DNA of 32,172 nt, taken from the IMG/VR virus record IMGVR_UViG_3300022920_000022, positions 1 through 32,172 of that record. One strand, written 5' to 3'. The position numbers were made by a program, and so were the translations under genes. Shown piece by piece: positions 22,571-30,541 of this stretch (the first letter of the stretch is position 1; the number at the start of each line of letters is the position of its first letter). This DNA comes from a virus. Below the pieces are notes generated by a model. It was not told the DNA's origin. It saw only the letters and a program-made list of their open reading frames with translations, and did no database searches.

Positions 22571-24654
22571 TGATTCATCTCCGATGGACTCAATGGTAAG
22601 GAATTTAGGGGATCGGTTGTTTGGTTTTGTTTTCTAAACACAGACTCAACATAATCTACCACATCAAAGTATGGGTCAGACTCACTTGCGTCAATATCAT
22701 TGTGACCGAACACTTGACCGCCAGGAAATCTACGATAGAATCCTCTTAAAAACTTCTCTAATGTTGTAAACTGTTCTCGTGTAAATGCCTGAGAAGATCG
22801 GTAGTCTGTTGGGTTATCCTCACCAGTAGAAACATTAATACCACCAACCAGTACAATACCTATGGAATATTTATTATGACTGGATGCGTGATCTCCCTCG
22901 GTATTAACGGGTCTGCCTCGTTGCAGTCTACCATCCCTTCTTATCACATAATGATATCCAATACCATCATGTTCCATTTCAATTTGCATGTTGTTTATTT
23001 CTATAGAACCGATGTCTTTGTTTGTATGAGTATCGGATGCGTGAATCACGACTTCGGTCACATCTCGTTTCACATTAGTAAATTCTGTATCCAACTCCTC
23101 TACCGATGAAACATAGGTAAAGACATCGTTCGGACTATTTTTACCACTCCACTTAGAGGACTGATCAATAGGTTTGCCTTCATCATAAAGACTTGCATCA
23201 ATAACAACAGTGCCACCAATAGTGGTATCCAACTGCTTCATCTTATTGTCAATGGTAGAAATTTCTTGTTGTGCTCTCGCAATCTCTTGTTCGGGAACAC
23301 CTTGTGCCTTTGCCTTTTCTATCATCTGTATTTGCATATCTAATGTACTAGATGTGTTTTCGTCTGTAGCAAGGATTCCTTTCATACGATCTGATATATT
23401 TTGAGATTTACCAGATATCGTCTTGACTGCTTCTTTTTGTAATCTAGGATTACCGCTAGTAAACCTTGATAGAATTTGTTGTCTCTCTTGATCAGTCGCG
23501 AGAATACCACCATCAACAATCTTACGGATAAAGGATGATGCGGCATTGGACAATCCCTCTGCAATATTCTGTAGAGAACCTTGTAATCCTTGGTTTGTCC
23601 GCACATCAAATTCTGCATTGAAATCATCCGCTGCATCTTTTGCCTCGTTGATTATTGCTCTGACCTCAGTCAAATCCGTTCCTATCACAGTATCCATATC
23701 GGGTAAAGTGTCTAGTTCTGCCTTGAGTGACTGATATTCTGTCATTAACTCTTTGATACCAGTGGAATTCTCAACGGTGTCCTTTACATTCTGAACAAAT
23801 CCATCTAACTTGTCTATTTGAAGTGCATCTTTTATTCCTGACTCAAGTTCACTACCCGCTAAGTCAATCTTATTCTGTACCGCAGTTATCTGCTCATTTA
23901 ATGCGGCAACTGGTGCCAAAGAACTGAACTGTGCGGTTAGATTACCCGCAAAGGAAAGAGCACTTGTTACCGCAGAGATTGCTCCCATTAGTCCACCACC
24001 CCCCGCAGACTTTGGTTTTAATGAGTCTACAACAGTGGTGAATTCAATAAGGTCAGCATATGCCTCAGATTTTTTATTCTCCGCAATAGCAATACACTCA
24101 GCAACACTTTCCGCAGTACCATCACACACAACCGCAAGTGCAGAAGTAGGATTACTTGCCTTGATGGCGGGAAGACCTGTCATAGCATTAACACTTGTTT
24201 CCAGAGTGCCAAACCCTCGTGCCTCGTCTGCGGAATCGCGACCCGCACCTCGTAATACAGATAGAGTACCACTACCATCAGAGTCTATACCTAATGTATT
24301 GAGAACAAGACTCCCTGCCGAATCAGCAGAGGACTTAAATCGTAGGAATTCACCATTAGAGTCTGTTACGGTATCTTGGGTGACTACAAGCACATTGCCT
24401 AGCACACCATTTGTAGGAAACGTATCGGTGATTGTGCCAACATGACTAGTAATAACTTCTTCACTTGAATTAGTAGTTTGTCCTAATGATTTAATGCCAC
24501 CAACAACTGCACCATCTTGTTGACCAAGAACAGTATTTCTTTTGACAAAGGTCTGGTCAACGGACTCGGTTGCCCTAGTTTTTAGGGTACCTGCCTGACT
24601 CTTTTTGTCTTCGGTTTTAAGAACAGTGTTTAATTTACGTTTACTAAGTGACAT
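22567..24654 (-). CDS. Tail hub coiled-coil protein with C-terminal N-acetylmuramoyl-L-alanine amidase
   Basis: The product is 695 aa. Residues 1-190 are low-complexity structural sequence; about 195-480 are coiled-coil rich (EQITAVQNKIDLAGSELE, ELMTEYQSLKAELDTL, ARAQQEISTIDNKMKQLD) with a Gly/Ala-rich segment near 215. Residues 530-675 form an Amidase_2/T7-lysozyme domain: VVIHASDT (H538), GIGYHYVIRRDG (Y567), SIGIVLVGG and GHNDIDASESDPYFD (H651, D660). H538, H651 and D660 match the zinc ligands of AmpD-like amidases, and Y567 matches T7 Tyr46. The Lys seen two residues before the last ligand in T7 lysozyme is Glu here. It probably cleaves peptidoglycan during DNA injection. The gene lies between the two spike genes with TAATG and GTGA overlaps. 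Confidence 0.85.
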   Translation of the reverse strand: MSLSKRKLNTVLKTEDKKSQAGTLKTRATESVDQTFVKRNTVLGQQDGAVVGGIKSLGQTTNSSEEVITSHVGTITDTFPTNGVLGNVLVVTQDTVTDSNGEFLRFKSSADSAGSLVLNTLGIDSDGSGTLSVLRGAGRDSADEARGFGTLETSVNAMTGLPAIKASNPTSALAVVCDGTAESVAECIAIAENKKSEAYADLIEFTTVVDSLKPKSAGGGGLMGAISAVTSALSFAGNLTAQFSSLAPVAALNEQITAVQNKIDLAGSELESGIKDALQIDKLDGFVQNVKDTVENSTGIKELMTEYQSLKAELDTLPDMDTVIGTDLTEVRAIINEAKDAADDFNAEFDVRTNQGLQGSLQNIAEGLSNAASSFIRKIVDGGILATDQERQQILSRFTSGNPRLQKEAVKTISGKSQNISDRMKGILATDENTSSTLDMQIQMIEKAKAQGVPEQEIARAQQEISTIDNKMKQLDTTIGGTVVIDASLYDEGKPIDQSSKWSGKNSPNDVFTYVSSVEELDTEFTNVKRDVTEVVIHASDTHTNKDIGSIEINNMQIEMEHDGIGYHYVIRRDGRLQRGRPVNTEGDHASSHNKYSIGIVLVGGINVSTGEDNPTDYRSSQAFTREQFTTLEKFLRGFYRRFPGGQVFGHNDIDASESDPYFDVVDYVESVFRKQNQTTDPLNSLPLSPSEMNQ

Positions 24655-25514
24655 TATGCTATCCTATCAGTCAATCGTCTTGCTTGCAATTCTATGTTCT
24701 TTACCGCATCCGGTCTCTGTAAATAGTACTTAGCAAATATTTGACAGATTCCGTTGTTATCAAGTTTGTCTGATTGTAGCAATCTTATATTAGCACTAGA
24801 TTGTGTGCCGTTTAATTCGTATGCAACAAATGATAACTGAGTAAGAAATAGACTACCACTATTAGAGTATTTCAGCAGGTCATCATATCGTCTATCACTA
24901 AACGCACCAATTCCCTTTGATTGAGGGGTGATCCCAGTACGCATACCAGACACGAAAGAAAGTCCCGCAGTAATACCGATTGCTTGTTTCTCGGTGTATC
25001 CTATGTTCAAGAAGAATGCTACCGAACTTTTCTCTCTTGCAAGTTTTGTTACATTCTGAATACCACCAGTCTCATCATTTCTGATATCTGACAAGTCGGG
25101 TGCTATTGCTCCGGTAAACTTTTGCCACATACTTTCTGGTTTGTTATCCACACCAGTGTCTTCAACTGATTGCCCCATCTGTACCGCACTAGGAAATTCC
25201 ACGTGAGGAATTGATCCCAACACAATAGGTGTCTGTGAGTTTGTCCCATCCATGAACATACCAAATACCAATGCACTTGGTTGTAGTTGTGGCATTCTTC
25301 CGATACCAGACGCACCACCTTCGGTAGTAGGAACCACGCATTGTGCCCAAGGCAAATCTGCTTGGGGAATTAGTCGGGTGGATTCTGTGTGTAATCCGTG
25401 AACACGAATCTTTACTCGTCCTTCAAAACCATATGGGGGTGACGCATCCACAACAGTCGCAATGAACCATCGTGTATTGTCTCCATAGAACTCAGATAGA
25501 ATTGGTTGAGGCAT
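24654..25514 (-). CDS. 5: gp5-type hub protein: OB domain plus degenerate tail-lysozyme-like domain
   Basis: At 286 aa this is much shorter than T4 gp5 (575 aa). Residues 10-105 match a gp5/VgrG-type OB domain: RWFIATVVDASPPYGFEGRV, KIRVHGLHTEST, LPWAQCVVPTTEGG, then SALVFGMFMDGTNSQTPIVLG. Residues 160-275 resemble phage tail-lysozyme domains: FFLNIGYTEKQAIGITAGL, then SFVSGMRTG, GIGAFSDRRYDDLLKYS and LFLTQLSFVAYEL. In that family the VSG position normally reads ESG with a catalytic Glu; it is Val188 here, and the usual QW is AF, so glycosidase activity is probably lost. There is no beta-helix; that is in a separate gene. It should trimerise on the gp27-like hub encoded just upstream. Confidence 0.8.
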   Translation of the reverse strand: MPQPILSEFYGDNTRWFIATVVDASPPYGFEGRVKIRVHGLHTESTRLIPQADLPWAQCVVPTTEGGASGIGRMPQLQPSALVFGMFMDGTNSQTPIVLGSIPHVEFPSAVQMGQSVEDTGVDNKPESMWQKFTGAIAPDLSDIRNDETGGIQNVTKLAREKSSVAFFLNIGYTEKQAIGITAGLSFVSGMRTGITPQSKGIGAFSDRRYDDLLKYSNSGSLFLTQLSFVAYELNGTQSSANIRLLQSDKLDNNGICQIFAKYYLQRPDAVKNIELQARRLTDRIA

Positions 25515-26878
25515 TACGGAAGTTTCTCCATTTTACACAGGTTCATTGACACCTTATGTGACGTACCACTAAAGGTGTGTCTTGTATCATAGATAATAAA
25601 ATCACCAGACTTTGCCTTATCAATTAGGTCTTCTTCAGTGCTATCACTTGAGTTTTCTACGTTGTCGTTCGCAACCTTTAGGTTTACGATATCTCCGACA
25701 GATGCCTTTGCGATAATTAAACCCGCACCTTCTACCGTTATATTTAGCATGTTCTTATATAGGTGATTGAGTACTGACTTACTTTCAAGTTTCTTTTTGA
25801 ACTTGGATGCATCATACTCATCGTGATAACTTTTTCTTCTACCATAAGTCCCCGTTGATGTCACGGTATGAAATACATGTGAATCATATTCATCAACTGG
25901 TTTATCCGCAACTTTAAATGTAGGGTCAAATACATTCTGGTTCTTGCCCAAAATATTAGTACTAGTCATTCTATCTAGTACGTTTCGTATGCTGTGGTGT
26001 GTCTTGAATATCTCACCAGTATTAAGATTGGTGTTATTCATCGCGGCACCAATTGCACCCCGTTGAACCAGTTGCAAAGTATTAGCAGACTTACCCATTG
26101 TTATTGCTTTAATAGCAAAGGTCTTTTCAAATTCTGTCTGGGAATCTGCGGTTGATACGTTGGCAGGGTTATATGTGTAGGGTAATTGTGTGTTCCACGC
26201 TTTTTGTGATAACATGGAATCAAGGCAACCTAAACGCAGATTATTATCATGCATTGTTGCATAAGTAAAGAATGGTGCACCAGTCACTGATGTTGCTCTA
26301 CTGGTTAACCATCTGACCGCATCTATGGGTGAAAGATTTGGGATGATACCCCTCATGTTCGTCTGCACTGGAGTAATACTTTCTCCACTAGGTAATGTCA
26401 AGTATGATAGGTCAATATTTAACTTCATCTCTGTCGCAAGTAGTTTAATCAGAATTTCGTCAATACGACCATTAAACGACCTGCTAAGTTTCTTTAGGGA
26501 TGATAGGAATGCGTGTTCGTCAAGTAATGTAAATGAATACATACTTGATTTTCCGTTGTCGTTTGACTTGACTTGGTCTTCTATACCTGTCATAATGAAA
26601 GTGCGTGAGAACACAGTGTCCAAAGTATTGTCAACCGATGCCATTTCAATGGTGAATCTCTCGCTACCTTGGAAACTTATTCGGTCAAATAATGATTTAT
26701 CGTCAAGAATAACCACCGAACCAGTAAGATAGGGTTTGTCCAGACTCTCAAAGATGTTCAGTTCGGCAACAGATGTACGAACATCAAACGTATTGACATT
26801 GAGTCCGCCAAGACGATCTGCGGATATTTCCGCTTTTGTAATCTTGAACTGTTGAGACTGAGTTGTTTTACTACCCAC
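25514..26878 (-). CDS. 27: Baseplate hub protein, gp27-like
   Basis: The product is 454 aa (T4 gp27 is 391 aa). The start is GTG 26878, with a weak AGG about 10 nt upstream and no alternative ATG in the first 60 residues. N-terminal SVAELNIFESLDKPYLTGSV, then FTIEMASVDNTLDTVFSRTF and SSMYSFTLLDEHAFLSSLKK match the tube-like domain of gp27/gpD-type hubs. The C-terminal part (AKASVGDIVNLKVANDN, then GDFIIYDTRHTFSGTSHKVS) matches the second tube-like domain, which ends in a carrier for gp5. In T4 a gp27 trimer forms the central hub and holds the spike. The adjacent gp5-type gene, TAATG-coupled, supports the assignment; sequence similarity to T4 gp27 is low. Confidence 0.7.
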   Translation of the reverse strand: MGSKTTQSQQFKITKAEISADRLGGLNVNTFDVRTSVAELNIFESLDKPYLTGSVVILDDKSLFDRISFQGSERFTIEMASVDNTLDTVFSRTFIMTGIEDQVKSNDNGKSSMYSFTLLDEHAFLSSLKKLSRSFNGRIDEILIKLLATEMKLNIDLSYLTLPSGESITPVQTNMRGIIPNLSPIDAVRWLTSRATSVTGAPFFTYATMHDNNLRLGCLDSMLSQKAWNTQLPYTYNPANVSTADSQTEFEKTFAIKAITMGKSANTLQLVQRGAIGAAMNNTNLNTGEIFKTHHSIRNVLDRMTSTNILGKNQNVFDPTFKVADKPVDEYDSHVFHTVTSTGTYGRRKSYHDEYDASKFKKKLESKSVLNHLYKNMLNITVEGAGLIIAKASVGDIVNLKVANDNVENSSDSTEEDLIDKAKSGDFIIYDTRHTFSGTSHKVSMNLCKMEKLP

Positions 26879-26880
26879 TT

Positions 26881-27630
26881 TTAAATTACCTGTTTGTGAA
26901 AGTTACTAAACTCACTCACGACTCTACTGACAACATTAGGTTTAAGTACAGAAATTTCTTTTAATTGTTGATTCCTATTCTCAACACGATCCCTGTAGGT
27001 GACCGCAGTTGCCCCAGAGGGTACATTACCAAAGTCATACAATGGCAAGTCTACATGAACACCGTTAGCATCCTCGTAATGATGAACAGCATCATATTGC
27101 AACGACTCTTTAATCAGTGTAGCAGTATAAACCGCACCCTCGGTAGAGGTGTAGACTAAAGTTTCTGTCGGAGAATAATTATTATCGTCTACGGTATCAA
27201 TAACCATTTGACCCATTTCTAGGTTTCGTTTAACAATAGTTCCTACAGTACCACTGCTTGTACCAGTTACTATAGTGCCTACCGGAAAGTCCTTTGCAAT
27301 TATTGAATTGGTCGTAACCATGCGATGCGGATACTTCTCTTTTAAGGTTTTGTTAATAGCACTCTGATTAACCGGCCAACCAGACTCACGTAAGTGGTCA
27401 TTCATAAGAAAGAATGTCCAGTAATAATCTGTAGTCCCATATAACTTATAGGATAGTGTGTCGGGACGATCACCGGACAATATCGTGTGTGTAGCATAGA
27501 AACTAATATTGTCTTTGACTCCATCAATAACATCTACGTACTGACTGATGTTATCAAATAGAACTGGTGCTTCATTATTACCAAAGTTATAGGCAATGAT
27601 TTGCATTTGGGAAAAAAACTTTGTGGTCAT
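26881..27630 (-). CDS. 53: Baseplate wedge protein gp53
   Basis: The product is 249 aa (T4 gp53 is 196 aa). The N-terminal half has the gp53 signature: FYATHTILSGDRPDTLSYKL, YGTTDYYWTFFLMND and HLRESGWPVNQSAINKTLKE, corresponding to the LysM-like fold with the YWVLL-type segment of T4. An inserted domain at about residues 115-180 (FPVGTIVTGTSSGTVGTIVK, ETLVYTSTEGAVYTATL) precedes DAVHHYEDANGVHVDLP, and the C-terminus ends YRDRVENRNQQLKEI and LKPNVVSRVVSEF, as in cyanophage gp53. In T4 it clamps gp6-gp25 in the inner wedge. It starts as TAATG at the gp48 stop. Confidence 0.9.
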   Translation of the reverse strand: MTTKFFSQMQIIAYNFGNNEAPVLFDNISQYVDVIDGVKDNISFYATHTILSGDRPDTLSYKLYGTTDYYWTFFLMNDHLRESGWPVNQSAINKTLKEKYPHRMVTTNSIIAKDFPVGTIVTGTSSGTVGTIVKRNLEMGQMVIDTVDDNNYSPTETLVYTSTEGAVYTATLIKESLQYDAVHHYEDANGVHVDLPLYDFGNVPSGATAVTYRDRVENRNQQLKEISVLKPNVVSRVVSEFSNFHKQVI

Positions 27631-28655
27631 TAGAATCCATCCTTTTCAACATCTTTTCTGTTGAGTGTTCTACTTTCTTGGAATGACAGAGACATCTCTA
27701 CCTCTTGGAAGTTTCCATCACTATGCATTGCCATCGCAGTATTGTTATAGGTTACACTAACATCTCTTAGATAACAAGGTTTTATTTTGGTTGCGATTTC
27801 TTCACCATTATATTCTACATTGATCTGAAACTTGTTTGGGAAACGATAACCAATAGATATATCATTTGCCCCAGTAATTGGTATGGTAATATTTTCGGGA
27901 TATAGTTCTGTTCGGAATAGTTTTATAATTTCTTTTACCTCTTCTGCTTCTTTGGCAGAAGTCGCAATGAACTTAAAGGTAAACGCAAACTCTCGTAAGT
28001 TAACACTCTTAAATAGTACACGAGTGTTAGGGTTTGAGGTGACACCTGTGGCAGACCTAAATGCACCTTGAACTTCATCTGGTAAAGCAGACACAAGTTT
28101 TACTGCACTAACTTTCGCAACATCACCACTTGCCGTACCCTTCAGTCCCGATTTTAAAGTTTTCATCCCACCATCAATAAGAGCATTAATAGCACTACCT
28201 CCGCTCTTGAGAGCACCTTCAACAGAAGCACCCATACCACCCAAGTCCATATTGTCGTATGCAACCGTATCACGGAATTGTAGACCCACCGGAAGATATA
28301 AAGATACCTGTCTTTTTGGGTTAACAGAAGTGAGTAATCGTGGGTTTTTCTGAGTCTGATTCTTTACGGGACCGTTTCTATGAGTATTTTTTGCGTTTTG
28401 CTGATCTTCACTATTTTTCCCCGCAACCTTTTCAAGTCCAGACTCTTCTTCTTCGGTATCAATTGCCGCCTGCTTTACCACTTTCTCTGCGGCAGAAAGA
28501 AGATTACCCAAGTCGGTCTCTGCTTCTTTCAGTACATTAAATACTATTCTACCTAAGTAATCGTCTGGATTGTTTAATGGGTACTCAAGATTTTTTTTCT
28601 CAAGAGTAGACACAACCCCTTCAGGTTTGACTTTGGTATTAGTTTCATCTGCCAT
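27630..28655 (-). CDS. 48: Tail tube cap protein gp48
   Basis: The product is 341 aa (T4 gp48 is 364 aa). The N-terminal 100 residues are charged and probably flexible. RQVSLYLPVGLQFRDTVAYD near 115 begins the tube-fold domain, interrupted by an Ala/Gly/Ser-rich insert. NTRVLFKSVNLREFAFTFKF near 210, AKEAEEVKEIIKLFRTELYP near 230, and VTYNNTAMAMHSDGNFQEVE followed by MSLSFQESRTLNR at the end are characteristic of gp48 in marine T4-like phages. gp48 sits on the hub below gp54 and starts tail tube polymerisation. It is the first gene of the minus-strand series, driven by the late promoter at 28695-28702, with GAGAAAC as a weak ribosome site. Confidence 0.9.
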   Translation of the reverse strand: MADETNTKVKPEGVVSTLEKKNLEYPLNNPDDYLGRIVFNVLKEAETDLGNLLSAAEKVVKQAAIDTEEEESGLEKVAGKNSEDQQNAKNTHRNGPVKNQTQKNPRLLTSVNPKRQVSLYLPVGLQFRDTVAYDNMDLGGMGASVEGALKSGGSAINALIDGGMKTLKSGLKGTASGDVAKVSAVKLVSALPDEVQGAFRSATGVTSNPNTRVLFKSVNLREFAFTFKFIATSAKEAEEVKEIIKLFRTELYPENITIPITGANDISIGYRFPNKFQINVEYNGEEIATKIKPCYLRDVSVTYNNTAMAMHSDGNFQEVEMSLSFQESRTLNRKDVEKDGF

Positions 28656-28666
28656 CTTAGTTTCTC

Positions 28667-28674
28667 TATAAATA
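28667..28674 (+). promoter_or_regulatory. T4-type late promoter, rightward (gp4)
   Basis: A perfect TATAAATA on the plus strand in the 55-nt gap between gp48 and gp4. The predicted start near 28680 gives a leader of about 31 nt containing TAAGG before ATG 28711. It faces the leftward promoter at 28695-28702. Confidence 0.75.
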
Positions 28675-28694
28675 AGTTAGAAATTCATTATCTT

Positions 28695-28702
28695 TATTTA
28701 TA
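28695..28702 (-). promoter_or_regulatory. T4-type late promoter, leftward (gp48 operon)
   Basis: A perfect TATAAATA on the minus strand. The predicted start near 28689 gives a leader of about 34 nt to the gp48 ATG. It is the only clear promoter for the hub genes gp48 to the 197-aa gene. Confidence 0.75.
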
Positions 28703-28710
28703 AGGTTTTT

Positions 28711-29208
28711 ATGGCATATTCGGGCAGGTACAAAGTAAAAAATCCAAAGAAGTATGAAGGAGATCACACAAAAGTTACCTATCGTTCTTTGTGGGAGAGA
28801 CACGCATTCAAATGGGCAGATGATAACCCAGATGTGTTGAAGTGGTCTTCCGAGGAAGTCATTATACCATATCTATATGAGGTTGACAATAGGTATCACA
28901 GATATTTTATGGATTTGAAGTTGGTGTACAAAGAAGGAACTATGTTGGTTGAGATCAAACCGGACAAGGAAACTAGGATACCTACAGGCAACAAGAAGAC
29001 CAAACGGTATCTCAATGAGAGTTTCACCTATGTAAAGAACATTAACAAGTGGAATGCCGCGCAGGAATACTGTAAGGAACGTGGGTGGGTGTTTAGAATA
29101 TGGACAGAGAAGAACGAACCATTGAAGACTCTTATTCCCAAATCAACAAAACCGTTGAAACCCCTCGGAAAAACTTTAAAACCTTTTCGTAAGAAACGTA
29201 AAAAATAA
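28711..29208 (+). CDS. 4: Head completion nuclease-like protein gp4
   Basis: The 165-aa product matches T4 gp4 (150 aa). Features are YRSLWERHAFKWADDNPDVL (E29) near residue 24, WSSEEVIIPYLYEVD, YHRYFMDLKLVYK (D68) and MLVEIKP (E81-x-K83), the order of a PD-(D/E)xK nuclease fold related to TnsA N-terminal domains. gp4 completes the head before tail joining, perhaps by trimming packaged DNA ends. The C-terminal tail is strongly basic (KPFRKKRKK), suited to DNA contact. The start ATG follows TAAGG by 5 nt. It is the first plus-strand gene of a late unit facing away from gp48. Confidence 0.9.
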   Translation: MAYSGRYKVKNPKKYEGDHTKVTYRSLWERHAFKWADDNPDVLKWSSEEVIIPYLYEVDNRYHRYFMDLKLVYKEGTMLVEIKPDKETRIPTGNKKTKRYLNESFTYVKNINKWNAAQEYCKERGWVFRIWTEKNEPLKTLIPKSTKPLKPLGKTLKPFRKKRKK

Positions 29209-29209
29209 G

Positions 29210-29217
29210 TATAAATA
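29210..29217 (+). promoter_or_regulatory. T4-type late promoter abutting the 197-aa gene start
   Basis: The plus strand reads TATAAATAGAACTATG, with ATG as the start of the next gene at 29223. Spacing predicts transcription from the A of ATG. It is identical over 16 bases to the gp25 start region. Confidence 0.75.
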
Positions 29218-29222
29218 GAACT

Positions 29223-29816
29223 ATGAGCAATATATTCAACAGACTAGAACTACAGGCATTCCGTGCGGGTGTGACTCCTCGCACCAAGGAATCTCGTGAG
29301 TGGTTCAGAAAGAAAGCATCTAACATGCGGTCTATCAATCGCGAAGCATTGATGAAAGAAGAACAACTACGAACAAAGACAAAGAGTGGTGTCGTAGGTA
29401 CAATGCAGATGTTCTTCTATGACCCAAAACATAAAGATACACTTCCGTATTACGATCTGTTCCCCTTGGTCATTGTTGTGGGACCTGCGGAGGGTGGATT
29501 CTATGGACTAAACTTACATTACCTTCCACCCATTCTACGTGCAAAGATGTTAGATGCATTGATGGAGACCTCTGCTAGTAACAAGAGTGATGATGCAAAG
29601 TTTGCTATCAACTACAAGAAATTACAGAGTATTGCCAAGTTGCGATACTACGAACCGTGTTTTAAACATTACTTGAACAAACACGTCAAGAGTAAGTTTG
29701 CTGAAGTGCCACAACCTGAGTGGGAGATTGCGACATTCTTACCAACCGCACAGTTCCGTAAAGCAAACTCACAGAAGGTGTTCTACGATTCAAGACAAAA
29801 GATAGGTAAAGGTTAA
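29223..29816 (+). CDS. Conserved T4-like virion protein; candidate DNA end protector gp2
   Basis: The product is 197 aa. Characteristic wording is MQMFFYDPKHKDTLPYYDLF near residue 61, PLVIVVGPAEGGFYGLNLHY followed by LPPILRAKMLDALM, and YEPCFKHYLNKHVKSKFAEV with PEWEIATFLPTAQFRK at the end. I recall this as a conserved protein of marine T4-like phages, in some genomes annotated as the DNA end protector gp2; in T4, gene 2 is next to gene 4, as here. I see no motif that proves this, so no symbol is given. It lacks a Shine-Dalgarno and starts five bases after a late promoter. The next gene overlaps it as TAATG. Confidence 0.8.
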   Translation: MSNIFNRLELQAFRAGVTPRTKESREWFRKKASNMRSINREALMKEEQLRTKTKSGVVGTMQMFFYDPKHKDTLPYYDLFPLVIVVGPAEGGFYGLNLHYLPPILRAKMLDALMETSASNKSDDAKFAINYKKLQSIAKLRYYEPCFKHYLNKHVKSKFAEVPQPEWEIATFLPTAQFRKANSQKVFYDSRQKIGKG

Positions 29817-30517
29817 TGACATTTGCAATTGATGATTTCAAAGCACAAGTCGGTAAAGGTGGTGGCATGGCAAGGGGAAATCTGTTTAAGATTTTTCTTC
29901 CTCCACTTACAGGTGATGTACGAGAAATGAACCTCTTGTGTAAAGGAGCATCACTTCCTGGCCGACAAATACTGTCAACCGAAAAACAGATGGGTCTTCT
30001 TACAACTAAAGTTGCGTATGGTCATGCAACCGAGGATATCCAGTTGACCTTCCATTGTCTTAATGATATGAAAGTAAGACAATACTTTGAGACATGGCAG
30101 AATCTTGCGGTTAATCAAGAGACCCAAGAAGTTGGATACTTTAATGACTATACACATCCAGTCATTATCCAACACATTAAGAAGGGAACCGCATTCCCTA
30201 TCATAAAGAAAGAACTTTATGACGCAGGAAAGATTCCATCTTACCTACGTAGTAGATTACCAAGACTAGGACCCCTTGATCTTGCCCAAGGTCAGTTTGA
30301 TTTGAATCTCATATTCGGAGATGACATCACTTATACTTTAGTCCTAGATAAAGCATACCCAACAACATTGAATGCAATTGAGTTGAGTGATGACGGAGAG
30401 TTACTTGAAGTATCGGTACAATTATCGTACAAGAACTGGAAGTCTGAAGGTGGAGACGCAAAAGATACCGGATTTATTGAAGGTCTGGCAGGCGATCTGA
30501 TTAGAAAATTTTTATAA
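29816..30517 (+). CDS. Tail-tube-fold protein, gp54- or gp19-like
   Basis: The product is 233 aa. An N-terminal NLFKIFLPPL strand, then MNLLCKGASLPGRQILSTEK near residue 40, EDIQLTFHCLNDMKVRQYF near 73, THPVIIQHIKKG and a late strand pair ITYTLVLDKAYPTTLNAIEL with LLEVSVQLSYKNW fit the beta-barrel of phage tail tube proteins. It is longer than gp19 (163 aa in T4) and shorter than gp54 (320 aa). The segment PTTLNAIELS..GELLEVSVQLSYKNW parallels PISVSAPELS-type wording at the gp54 C-terminus, so the tube initiator gp54 is the better guess. It is TAATG-coupled to the gene before it and precedes the gp26-like gene by 24 nt. Confidence 0.75.
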   Translation: MTFAIDDFKAQVGKGGGMARGNLFKIFLPPLTGDVREMNLLCKGASLPGRQILSTEKQMGLLTTKVAYGHATEDIQLTFHCLNDMKVRQYFETWQNLAVNQETQEVGYFNDYTHPVIIQHIKKGTAFPIIKKELYDAGKIPSYLRSRLPRLGPLDLAQGQFDLNLIFGDDITYTLVLDKAYPTTLNAIELSDDGELLEVSVQLSYKNWKSEGGDAKDTGFIEGLAGDLIRKFL

Positions 30518-30541
30518 CATTATTATTATTTGGAGAATATA

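Noticed and set aside
28591-28598. A run of eight A (minus strand) early in gp48, resembling a slippery site
   Set aside because: There is no long open frame to shift into, and the gp48 frame continues normally through typical gp48 sequence. It is flanked by a direct repeat of CTCAAGA, probably chance.
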